Of a stretch of 64,000 nucleotides of DNA, positions 9,036-16,865 are shown piece after piece. How positions within the stretch are numbered: position 1 is the stretch's first letter; every line of letters begins with the position of its first letter. Under the pieces are notes generated by a model. The model was not told where the DNA came from. It did no database searches and worked only from the letters and a program-made list of their open reading frames with translations. Both the position numbers and the translations under genes were made by a program. Origin of the DNA: JAWWPG01 sp033850885 (GTDB lineage: Bacteria; Actinomycetota; Actinomycetes; Propionibacteriales; Nocardioidaceae); NCBI GenBank assembly GCA_033850885.1, contig JAWWPG010000030.1, positions 20,835 through 84,834 of the forward strand, in the 5' to 3' direction.

Positions 9036-9121
9036 GCTTGGGTGGTGCACCACTCAGGCCCTCCTCGAGCCACCCAGATCTGGGTGGCTTGAGGGCAACT
9101 TGGGTGGTGCACCACTCAAAC
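9036..9121. repeat. 86-bp composite palindrome, copy 2 (inverted)
   Basis: A reverse-complement copy of 7791-7876 with a handful of substitutions and equal length. It is built from two GGTGCACC-centred palindromes around the CACCCAGATCTGGGTG core. It lies 37 nt after the stop of the AbiEi-like gene. I saw no target-site duplication in the immediate flanks. Confidence 0.85.
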
Positions 9122-9213
9122 ACCCCGGATGGGATGGCGCAGGGTGGCGGCGGTGGGGGTGAGGGTGGCTGCGGAGTGGGGTGGGGGTGGCGGGTGGGGC
9201 TGGGAGGGGCTGG

Positions 9214-11589
9214 TTACTGCTGGCGGGCCTGGCGCAGGGTGAAGAGCTCGCTGGGGCTGATCGGCATCGCGGAGATCACGATGCCCTCCGCGTCTTCAAT
9301 GGCGGCGGCGATGGCGGCCGAGCCCGGGATCACCCCCGCCTCCCCCGCTCCCTTCACCCCCAACGGGTTCAACGGCGACGGCGTCTCCAGGTGGTCGATC
9401 TCGATGTGCGGCACCTCGCTGGCGTACGGCATCAGGAAGTCCATGAACGAGGCGTTCAGCAGCTGGCCCGACTCGTCGTACTCCATGCGTTCGTAGAGGG
9501 CGCCGGCGACTCCCTGCGCGACCCCACCGTGGACCTGGCCCTCGACGATCATCGGGTTGATGATGGTGCCGCAGTCGTGGACGACGCAGTAGCGCAGGAT
9601 GGTGATCTCCGCCGTCTCGGGGTCGGTCTCGACGATGACGGCGTGCATGCCGTTCGCGAACGTGGAGCGTGGCGGCGAGTAGTAATCGGTGCTCTCGAGT
9701 CCGGGCCGCTCCCCCACCGCCACGGGTGGCTTGCTGGGGTCGGCCGGGGTGGCGAACTGGGTGGCCCGCGAAGCCGCCTCGTCGAACGCGTAGCGCAGCG
9801 GGTTGGACAGGACGGCGATGGTCCCGAGCTCGATCGCCGCAGCCGGGCTGCCCTTGACCCGGACGAGCCCGTCTGCGATCTCGAGGTCGTCGACCGACGC
9901 CTCGAGCGCGTCCGCCGCTATCCGCAGGGCCTTCTCGCGGACGGCCCGCGCGGTGAGGGCCACCGCGCTGCCCGACATCACCGCGGTCCGGGAGGCGAAC
10001 GTGCCCACCGCGTACTTGAACCGGCGAGTGTCCCCCGTTGTGACCTTGACGCGGTCCATCGGTACGCCGAGCTCGTCCGCCACGATCTGCGCGAGCATCG
10101 TCTGGTGGCCCTGGCCCTGGGAGGTGAGACCGGTCGACACGACGACGCTGCCGTCGGTCTCGATCCGGATGTGCCCTCCTTCGTACGGCCCGACCCCGGT
10201 GCCTTCGACGTAGCAGGCCAGCCCGATGCCGACCGTCCGACCCTCCGCGGCCGCCGCGCTGCGAAACGCCTCGAACCCGTCCCAGTCCACCAGCGCCTTC
10301 AGCTTCGCCAGCGAGGCCGGGAAGTCACCCGAGTCGTAGATCAGCGGCCTGCCGTCCTGGAAGACGAGACCGTGGTCGTAAGGCATCTCGTCCGGCGTGA
10401 TGAAGTTGCGGGCCCGCACCTCCGCCCGGTCGAGGCCGAGGTCACGCGCGATCGCGTCCATCACCCGCTCCATCACGAAGCAGCCTTGCGGTCGACCGGC
10501 GCCTCGGTACGGCGTGACGATGACCGTGTTGGTGTAGAGGCTCTGGAACTCGACCCGGTAGGCGCCAGGCTTGTACGGACCGAGCAGCTGGGTCGAGGTG
10601 ATGATCGGCACGATGAGGCCGTACGGCGTGTAGGCGCCGTTGTCGTGCCAGAAGCGCACCGCCAACCCCCGCAGGTGCCCCTCGTCGTCGTACCCGAACT
10701 CCACCTCGTGCAGCTGGCCGCGCTCGTGGGCGGAGGAGACGAAATGCTCACGCCGGTCCTCGGTCCACTTCACGGGTCTGTTCAGCCGGATCGCCGCCCA
10801 CGGCACCAGGACCTCTTCGGGCCACGGGTGCACGATCTTCACGCCGAACGCGCCGCCGACATCCGGGGTGACGACCTCGACCCGGTCGACGGGGAGGTCG
10901 AGCTTCGCCGCCAGCGCCTGACGGACGCTGGTGGAGGTCTGGGTCGAGGTGTGCACGAGCAGCGAGCGGTCGTCGGGGTCCCAGCGCGCGAGCACCCCCT
11001 TGCCCTCCATCGGCATCGATGCGCTGCGTTCGATCGTGAGCCGCAGGCTGCCGCGATGGGGCGCCTCGGCGATCATGCCGCGAGCGTCGCCGATCTCCTG
11101 CACCAAGGTGGCGGCGACGTTGCCTGGTACGTCGTCGTGCACGAGCGCAGTCGCGGACCGGGCGGCTTCGATGCCGACGACCGGCGGCAGCTCCTCGTAG
11201 GTGACGTCGATCTTCCCGGCGATGTCCTCGGCCAGGTAGCGGTCGGTCGCCACCACCATGACGATCGCCTCACCGACGTGGTTGACCTCGTCCCGGGCCA
11301 GCGCGTACGGCGTCCGGCCGTGGGTCAACGCGGGATGCGGGATCAGCAGCGGAAGCGGCTCTCCGGGGTGTCCTTCCAGGTCCTCGTGGGTGAAGATCGC
11401 GACCAGGCCCTCGACGTCCAGTGCCGGGCCGACGTCGATGCCGGTGACCCGGGCATGGGCGTGGGGGCTGCGCACGAAGGCGGCCGCGAGCGCGTCGTGC
11501 CCCAGGTCGTCGAGGTAGCGCCCCTCGCCCTTCAACAGCCGCGGGTCCTCCACCCGGGGCACCCGTTGGCCGAACAGCTTCGTGGTCAC
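9214..11589 (-). CDS. Molybdenum hydroxylase large subunit (xanthine dehydrogenase / CoxL family)
   Basis: 791 residues from GTG 11589, overlapping the 2Fe-2S subunit stop by GTGA. N-terminal KLFGQRVPRVEDPRLLKGEG is the Ald_Xan_dh_C entry. GGAFG (about 245-249) binds the molybdenum cofactor, and GVKGAGEAG near the C-terminus carries the catalytic Glu. The active-site loop is PYRGAGRPQG (about 360-369), close to the AYRGAGR of form II CoxL-like enzymes. It lacks the AYXCSFR of true CO dehydrogenase, so CO oxidation is unlikely. Family role: cytoplasmic hydroxylation of an N-heterocycle or aldehyde with water as oxygen source. The adjacent nucleobase-type permease and hydantoinase suggest a purine-, pyrimidine- or hydantoin-like substrate. 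Confidence 0.93.
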   Translation of the reverse strand: MTTKLFGQRVPRVEDPRLLKGEGRYLDDLGHDALAAAFVRSPHAHARVTGIDVGPALDVEGLVAIFTHEDLEGHPGEPLPLLIPHPALTHGRTPYALARDEVNHVGEAIVMVVATDRYLAEDIAGKIDVTYEELPPVVGIEAARSATALVHDDVPGNVAATLVQEIGDARGMIAEAPHRGSLRLTIERSASMPMEGKGVLARWDPDDRSLLVHTSTQTSTSVRQALAAKLDLPVDRVEVVTPDVGGAFGVKIVHPWPEEVLVPWAAIRLNRPVKWTEDRREHFVSSAHERGQLHEVEFGYDDEGHLRGLAVRFWHDNGAYTPYGLIVPIITSTQLLGPYKPGAYRVEFQSLYTNTVIVTPYRGAGRPQGCFVMERVMDAIARDLGLDRAEVRARNFITPDEMPYDHGLVFQDGRPLIYDSGDFPASLAKLKALVDWDGFEAFRSAAAAEGRTVGIGLACYVEGTGVGPYEGGHIRIETDGSVVVSTGLTSQGQGHQTMLAQIVADELGVPMDRVKVTTGDTRRFKYAVGTFASRTAVMSGSAVALTARAVREKALRIAADALEASVDDLEIADGLVRVKGSPAAAIELGTIAVLSNPLRYAFDEAASRATQFATPADPSKPPVAVGERPGLESTDYYSPPRSTFANGMHAVIVETDPETAEITILRYCVVHDCGTIINPMIVEGQVHGGVAQGVAGALYERMEYDESGQLLNASFMDFLMPYASEVPHIEIDHLETPSPLNPLGVKGAGEAGVIPGSAAIAAAIEDAEGIVISAMPISPSELFTLRQARQQ

Positions 11590-12092
11590 GAACCGGTCCC
11601 GCCCGTCGCCGGGTCGTTGATGATCTCGGCCGCCCGGAGTACGGCGGCCACGATGTTCTGGTACCCGGTGCACCGGCAGAGGTTGCCGCCGATGGCCTCT
11701 CGCGCCTCCTGCTCCGTCGGACGAGGGGACGTCTCGAGGAACGACGTGATCGTGGTGATGAAGCCCGGCGTGCAGAAGCCGCACTGCAGCGCGTGGCAGT
11801 CCCGGAACGCCTGCTGCACCGGGCCCAGCTCCCCGTCCGGACCGACGCACCCTTCCACGGTGGTGATCTGGGCACCGTCGACCGACACCGCGAAGATCAG
11901 GCAGCTCCGCATCGGCACGTTGTCGACGAGGACGGTGCAGGCGCCGCACACGCCGTGCTCGCATCCGACGTGGGTGCCGGTGAGCCGGGCATCGTGGCGC
12001 AGCGCGTCGGAGAGCAGCCGGCGGGCAGGCACCTGCAGCTCACGCGGGATGCCGTTGACGGTCAGCTGCACGCCGTGCAGCGGCTCGGTCAT
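11586..12092 (-). CDS. Molybdenum hydroxylase 2Fe-2S subunit (CoxS family)
   Basis: 168 residues from ATG 12092, which overlaps the FAD-subunit stop (ATGA). The plant-ferredoxin-like N-terminal cluster motif is CEHGVCGAC followed by a Cys in PMRSC. The C-terminal helical domain has CGFC and CRC, giving the eight cysteines of the two [2Fe-2S] clusters. It passes electrons from the molybdenum site to the FAD subunit. Length is typical for CoxS/XdhC-type small subunits. Confidence 0.94.
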   Translation of the reverse strand: MTEPLHGVQLTVNGIPRELQVPARRLLSDALRHDARLTGTHVGCEHGVCGACTVLVDNVPMRSCLIFAVSVDGAQITTVEGCVGPDGELGPVQQAFRDCHALQCGFCTPGFITTITSFLETSPRPTEQEAREAIGGNLCRCTGYQNIVAAVLRAAEIINDPATGGTGS

Positions 12093-12976
12093 GGGGACGT
12101 CACCTCGAGCGCTTCGCCCAGTGCCTCGCCCAGTGCCTGCGCGAGGGCTCTGCCGGCCAGCACCCGGGCGAGCCGTCGACGGTACTCGGCGCTCGCGTGG
12201 ATGTCGGTCTCCGGGTCGATGCTCGCGTCGACCTGCTCGAGCGCCTCCGCCCAGTCGACGGCGTCGTACGACGTCCCGGCGTACGCCTCTGACACGTCCA
12301 CCACCGTCGGGGTGCCACCGACACTGACCAGCGCCAGGCGCGCGGACCGCACCGCTCGCTCGTCGTCCAGCGTGACGACGGCGGCTGCCCCGACGACGGC
12401 GTAGTCGCCGTGCCGGCGCGCGATCTCGAGCCAGCTCGACCCGCTGCGCGGCGGCAGGTTGGGGAAGGTCGCACTGACGGCGAGCTCGCCGTCGGTGAGG
12501 CCGCACTCCATCGGTCCGAGGAAGAGGTCGGCGGCCCGGATCGTACGGCGCCCGTTGGCCTCGCTGAGTGCGTCGACGTGACCGTCGAGGACGGCCAGCA
12601 CAGCCGGCATCTCCGCGGCCGGGTCCGCATGCGCGAGGCTCCCGACGGTCGTCCCTCGGTTCCGGATCGTCGGATGCGCGACCTGGCGCAACGCCTTGCG
12701 CAGCAGGGGGTTGGCCGCGAACGCGGCCGCGTCGAGCTCTAGGGCTCGGTGGCGCGTGATGGCACCGACGGTGACAGCCTCCGCGTCGACCTCGATGCGC
12801 TCGAGACCTGGCACGCCGTTGATGTCGACGAGCGCCGCCGGTGCGGCCAGCCGCATCGACATCAGCGGCACGAGACTCTGGCCGCCGGCCAGCACCTTCC
12901 CCCCGGTCTGCGCCAGCAGCCGCACCGCCTCCTCGGTGCTGCCCGCGCGGTGGTAGTCGAACGGTGCCGGCTTCAC
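12089..12976 (-). CDS. Molybdenum hydroxylase FAD-binding subunit (CoxM family)
   Basis: 295 residues. FAD contacts are visible as AGGQSLVPLM (about 32-41) and the RNRGTTVGSLAHADPAAEMP segment (about 105-125), as in CoxM and xanthine dehydrogenase medium subunits. CO_deh_flav_C covers the last third. It takes electrons from the iron-sulfur subunit. Gene order permease-CoxM-CoxS-CoxL with 4-nt overlaps between the enzyme genes makes this one operon. The permease stop is only 27 nt upstream. Confidence 0.93.
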   Translation of the reverse strand: MKPAPFDYHRAGSTEEAVRLLAQTGGKVLAGGQSLVPLMSMRLAAPAALVDINGVPGLERIEVDAEAVTVGAITRHRALELDAAAFAANPLLRKALRQVAHPTIRNRGTTVGSLAHADPAAEMPAVLAVLDGHVDALSEANGRRTIRAADLFLGPMECGLTDGELAVSATFPNLPPRSGSSWLEIARRHGDYAVVGAAAVVTLDDERAVRSARLALVSVGGTPTVVDVSEAYAGTSYDAVDWAEALEQVDASIDPETDIHASAEYRRRLARVLAGRALAQALGEALGEALEVTSP

Positions 12977-13003
12977 GGGTTGAGCAGCCTCCCGGGTCGG
13001 GTG

Positions 13004-14443
13004 TCAGGTGTCGGTGTCGCGATGGGCCCCCGGCTGGTCGTCGTCCACGTCGTACATGCCGGGCTGGCCCACCGCAATCATTGTGCCCTCATCACGCAGG
13101 TGGGCCGGCGCCACCGCCCGGCTCAGATGGTAGAAGACGAGGACCACGATGGTGCCGAGGGCGATCCCGGTGAGCTGGAAGTCGTTGGTGACCTTCAGCG
13201 TGGTGTTCCCGATCGCGATGACGATGCCCGCCGCCAGCGGCACCAGGTTGATCGGGTTGCCGAAGTCGACGTCGTTCTCCTTCCAGATCTTCGCGCCGAG
13301 CAGCCCGATCATGCCGTAGAGCACGACGGTGATGCCGCCGAGCACTCCGCCGGGCGTCGAGGCGACCAGGGCGCCGAACTTGGGGCTCAGCCCGAAGATG
13401 ATCGCGACGATCGCGGCGACGTAGTAGGCGGCCGTGGAGTAGACCCGGGTGGCCGCCATCACCCCGATGTTCTCGGCGTATGTCGTCGTGGGCGAGCCGC
13501 CGAACGTGCTCGCGATCACCGTCCCGAAGCCGTCGGCCGCGATCGCCCGGCCCATCACCGGGTTGAGGTCACGGTGGGTCATCTCGCCGACGGCCTTGAC
13601 GTGACCGGTGTTCTCGGCGATCAAGGCGATGACGGCCGGCAAGACGAGCAGCGTGAACGTGATCGAGAAGCTCGGCCAGTGCCAGCCGACCACGCCTTTG
13701 GCCTCATCGGTGTGCGGTGGGAACCCGATCCAGTCGGCGGCCTTGACGGCGGTCCAGCTGACCCGGTCGTGTGTGGTGACCTTGTTGGCCGCCGCGTCGA
13801 ACGACGTGATCTGGCCGAAGACGAGGTCGTTGAACCACGACAGCAGGTAGCCGAAGATCAGCCCGAGGAAGATCGCGATCCGGCCGAGGAAACCGCGCAC
13901 CCCGACCGCGACCAGGATGACGAACGTCATCGTCGCCAACGCCACCCACTGGTCCTGCGGCCAGTAGATGTTCGCCACCACGGGAGCCAGGTTGAAGCCG
14001 ATCAGCATGACGACGGCCCCGGTCACGGCCGGCGGAAGCACCGCCTGCAGCACGTGAGACCCGAGGAAGTGGATCAGCACCCCGACCAGCAGCAGCACCA
14101 CGCCCGCGACCAGGATCGCGCCGGTCACGTCCGAGGAGTCGCCGCCCTGACTGCGGATCGCCACCACCCCGCCGACGAAGGACGCGCTGGTACCGAGGTA
14201 GCTCGGCACCTTGCCCTGCACGATCAGCAGGAAGCAGATCGTCGCTATGCCGCTCATCATGACCGCAAGCTGCGGGTTGAGGCCCATGATGAGCGGGAAC
14301 ACGAAGGTGGCACCGAACATGGCCACCACGTGCTGGGCCCCGAGCCCGACCGTCCTTCCCCACGACAGCCGCTCGTCAGGTGCCACCGCCTCGCCCGGAG
14401 GCGGCGTCCTGCCGTCGTACACGACCTTCCATCCCAATGCCAT
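13004..14443 (-). CDS. NCS2 nucleobase permease (uracil/xanthine type)
   Basis: 479 residues with about 12-14 membrane segments. The NCS2 signature appears as TTYAENIGVMAATRVYS, close to the uracil-permease version of the motif. The glutamate in a transmembrane half-helix that binds the base is in LIAENTGHVKAVG. It would import a nucleobase or related heterocycle across the cytoplasmic membrane by proton symport. It heads the operon with the Mo-hydroxylase, so its cargo is probably the hydroxylase substrate. The family alone does not separate uracil from xanthine or urate. Confidence 0.9.
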   Translation of the reverse strand: MALGWKVVYDGRTPPPGEAVAPDERLSWGRTVGLGAQHVVAMFGATFVFPLIMGLNPQLAVMMSGIATICFLLIVQGKVPSYLGTSASFVGGVVAIRSQGGDSSDVTGAILVAGVVLLLVGVLIHFLGSHVLQAVLPPAVTGAVVMLIGFNLAPVVANIYWPQDQWVALATMTFVILVAVGVRGFLGRIAIFLGLIFGYLLSWFNDLVFGQITSFDAAANKVTTHDRVSWTAVKAADWIGFPPHTDEAKGVVGWHWPSFSITFTLLVLPAVIALIAENTGHVKAVGEMTHRDLNPVMGRAIAADGFGTVIASTFGGSPTTTYAENIGVMAATRVYSTAAYYVAAIVAIIFGLSPKFGALVASTPGGVLGGITVVLYGMIGLLGAKIWKENDVDFGNPINLVPLAAGIVIAIGNTTLKVTNDFQLTGIALGTIVVLVFYHLSRAVAPAHLRDEGTMIAVGQPGMYDVDDDQPGAHRDTDT

Positions 14444-14742
14444 GACTCACTCCCCAGCAAGATCGTGAGATGGCCCCCTCCGTCCTGTGACGGCCATCAC
14501 TCGACTCCACAATGCCGAAATCGGGCGGGCGAGCGACCGAGGCGCGCGGGAGTGTCAGGCGAATAGACGCAAGCAGGATGTTTCACGGGCAGTTGCCCGG
14601 GTATGCCTCTCGCTAGAGAAAAGTTGGGCCCGTCTTCCGCAGTGCCAGGAGGGGTGTGCAGAAGGTGGTCCAGCGCGTGATGCCCCGGTGCCCGCGTGGA
14701 GCCGGGGCATCCCTGCGTCCCGGGGGGATTACTCTGCCTAGC
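14444..14742. other. Divergent intergenic region between permease and oxamate carbamoyltransferase genes
   Basis: 299 bp with no gene I can support. It must hold promoters for both the permease-hydroxylase operon and the allHFG-like operon. A TACTCT hexamer 7 nt before ATG 14743 would fit a leaderless -10, which is tentative. I see no clear operator palindrome. Confidence 0.5.
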
Positions 14743-15447
14743 ATGGAGGAGACGCTCGCGGCCAGCACGCTCTGCGTCGGAGTCCTCACCGGCCCGCGCA
14801 CCTCGTTCCAGGTGAGCCATCGCGGGGCGGACGCGTGGCACCTCCGCGCGCCTTCGGCGCCGCTCGGTGTCAGCCTGCTGAGCCCACGAGCGGTGCGCTT
14901 TCCCCAGGGCCTAGTCGTCAGCCACCTCCCGACCGGCTGCCCGGAGGTGTCGGCCGGCGAGGGCGCGCTGTGGTACGACGACCGACGGGTGACCGTCAGC
15001 CGATGGCTCAACCCCCCGAACGTGCTGGGCCGGCACCGGCACCGGCTCCGGCCCAGCAAGGGCGTGGAGTCTGACCGGCTCGCTTCGAAGTGGCGCAGCC
15101 GGCTCGGTCGAGGCGAGGGGCTGACGCCATACGGGGACGACGTGCTCTGTGGCGCCCTGCTGGGACTGCTCGCCTCGGGAGACCCTCGAGGTCGATGGCT
15201 CGCCGGCGAGATCCGGGGCACCGACCTCAGGGCGCACACGACCGCGACGTCGGCCGTGCTGCTCCGGTGCGCTGCCGACGGTTGGTGCCTGCCGGAGCTC
15301 GACGACGTGCTGCAGACCATCCGCCGGGGTCGCCCCGACGCGGTCGCCGTTTCGCGGCTGCTGGCCGTCGGCCACTCGTCCGGCCACGGGCTGCTCACCG
15401 GGCTCGGCACGGTCCTGGATCTCGAGCTCGGCCTGGCTGCCGCGTGA
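14743..15447 (+). CDS. allH: DUF2877 protein, AllH-like subunit of oxamate carbamoyltransferase
   Basis: 234 residues from ATG 14743. The DUF2877 hallmark GRGEGLTPYGDDVLCGALLG (the family's GLTPSGDDFL motif) is at about 120-139, and the C-terminal GHSSGHGLLTGL motif is present. Family knowledge: DUF2877 (YlbF/AllH) together with FdrA (AllF) and DUF1116 (YlbE/AllG) makes up the E. coli oxamic transcarbamylase, which converts oxalurate and phosphate to oxamate and carbamoyl phosphate. All three are here in order with 4-nt overlaps. An in-frame upstream start at 14656 would add 29 residues that do not look like the family. Confidence 0.82.
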   Translation: MEETLAASTLCVGVLTGPRTSFQVSHRGADAWHLRAPSAPLGVSLLSPRAVRFPQGLVVSHLPTGCPEVSAGEGALWYDDRRVTVSRWLNPPNVLGRHRHRLRPSKGVESDRLASKWRSRLGRGEGLTPYGDDVLCGALLGLLASGDPRGRWLAGEIRGTDLRAHTTATSAVLLRCAADGWCLPELDDVLQTIRRGRPDAVAVSRLLAVGHSSGHGLLTGLGTVLDLELGLAAA

Positions 15448-16865
15448 CCCGCCTCTTGGAGGTGCGCAGCGGCGCCTACCGCGACTCGGTCAGCCTGATG
15501 CTGCTCAGCCGTGAGGTCGCCGGGCGACCGGACGTGAGCAACGTCCTGGTCGCGATGGCGACCGACCTCAACCTCCGCCTGGTGCGCGACCTGGGCTTCG
15601 ACCCCCCGGCTGCCGCCTCCCCCCAGGACATGCTGGTGGCGATCGAGGCCGAGGACGAGGAAGCGGCGGCAGCAGCCCGGGACGCGCTGGACGCCGCTCT
15701 CCAGCGTCGACCGGAACAGAGGTCGGGCGACGCTGCGGGCGCGGGCCCGGCGCGAACCATCGGCGCCGCGGTTCGCCGTACCCCCGACGCGACCCTCGCG
15801 CTGGTCAGTACCCCGGGTGGCGTGGCCGCCATCGACGCGGCGGATGCACTGGCGAGCGGGGTCGACGTGATGGTCTTCAGCGACAACGTGTCCGTCGAGG
15901 ACGAGGTGACGCTGAAGCGGCTGGCGGTCGCCGACGGTCTGCTAATGATGGGGCCGGACTGCGGTACGGCGATCGTCGACGGGGTCGGCCTCGGATTCGC
16001 CAATGTGGTCAGGCCAGGCCCCGTCGGCCTGGTCGCGGCGTCCGGCACCGGCGCCCAGCACGTGATGGCGCTCCTCGACGCGTGCGACGTCGGCGTCAAA
16101 CACTGCCTCGGCGTGGGTGGCCGGGACCTCAGCGAGCAGGTCGGGGCGCTCTCGACGTTCGAGGCGCTCGACCGGCTCGACGCGGACGACGACGTCGACG
16201 TGATCGCCCTGGTCTCGAAGCCGGCCGCCCCGGCTGTCGCGGAGGCGGTGAGCACCCATGCGAAGGGACTGAGCAAGCCCGTGGTCCTCGGGTACCTCGG
16301 CCCGGGGCTGCCGGACCTCACCGAGACCGCCGCCCGGGTATGTGAGCTCGTCGGCGGGACCTGGTCGCCGCCGCGGCGCTGGGGAGCAGCCGTGCCGACG
16401 CCGGCGGCGCCGGGACACCTGCGCGGGCTCTTCGTCGGCGGGACGCTGTGTGACGAGGCGAGGCTCGTCGTTGCCCCGGTCCTGGGCCCGGACCTCCGCG
16501 AGAGCGGCCACACGTTCGTCGACTTCGGCGACGACGCCCTCACCCTGGGACGTCCGCATCCGATGATCGACCCCGGCCTGCGCCTGTCCAGGCTGGCTGC
16601 TGAGCTGGCAGACCCGTCGTGCGCGGTCGTGCTGCTAGACGTGGTCCTGGGCCTGGCGGCCCATCCGGACCCGGCCGGCGACCTGGCGGTCGTCATCGCG
16701 GACGCCGCCAAGCCGGTCCTCGTGTCGTTGGTGGGAACCCGCGACGACCCGCAGAACCTGGCGGGCACCGCCGAGAGGCTCGCGGAGGCGGGCGCCATCG
16801 TGCACACATCGAACGCGGCGGCGGCCCGCGAGGCCGCGAGCCTGGTGGGTTCCGGGTCGCGATGA
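15444..16865 (+). CDS. fdrA: FdrA/AllF-like subunit of oxamate carbamoyltransferase
   Basis: 473 residues from GTG 15444, overlapping the upstream stop (GTGA). It has the succinyl-CoA-synthetase-like architecture of FdrA: N-terminal VRSGAYRDSVSLMLLSREV, a CoA-binding-like domain, and the conserved MGPDCGTAIVDG followed by GLVAASGTGAQ at about 170-200. A second ligase-like domain with GLFVGGTLCDEA begins near 330. In place of the His of true ligases, such proteins carry KHCLGVGGRD around the phosphorylation-site region. Length is somewhat below the roughly 550 residues of E. coli FdrA. It works as a complex with the flanking DUF2877 and DUF1116 proteins. Confidence 0.87.
   Translation: MTRLLEVRSGAYRDSVSLMLLSREVAGRPDVSNVLVAMATDLNLRLVRDLGFDPPAAASPQDMLVAIEAEDEEAAAAARDALDAALQRRPEQRSGDAAGAGPARTIGAAVRRTPDATLALVSTPGGVAAIDAADALASGVDVMVFSDNVSVEDEVTLKRLAVADGLLMMGPDCGTAIVDGVGLGFANVVRPGPVGLVAASGTGAQHVMALLDACDVGVKHCLGVGGRDLSEQVGALSTFEALDRLDADDDVDVIALVSKPAAPAVAEAVSTHAKGLSKPVVLGYLGPGLPDLTETAARVCELVGGTWSPPRRWGAAVPTPAAPGHLRGLFVGGTLCDEARLVVAPVLGPDLRESGHTFVDFGDDALTLGRPHPMIDPGLRLSRLAAELADPSCAVVLLDVVLGLAAHPDPAGDLAVVIADAAKPVLVSLVGTRDDPQNLAGTAERLAEAGAIVHTSNAAAAREAASLVGSGSR

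Noticed and set aside
9181..12327. A 1048-codon open frame on the plus strand
   Set aside because: It is antisense to the Mo-hydroxylase genes, whose proteins have clear family motifs. The translation is Arg/Gly/His-rich low-complexity, typical of high-GC shadow frames.
9214..12976. Aerobic CO dehydrogenase
   Set aside because: The large subunit lacks the AYXCSFR loop, and the operon starts with a nucleobase permease.
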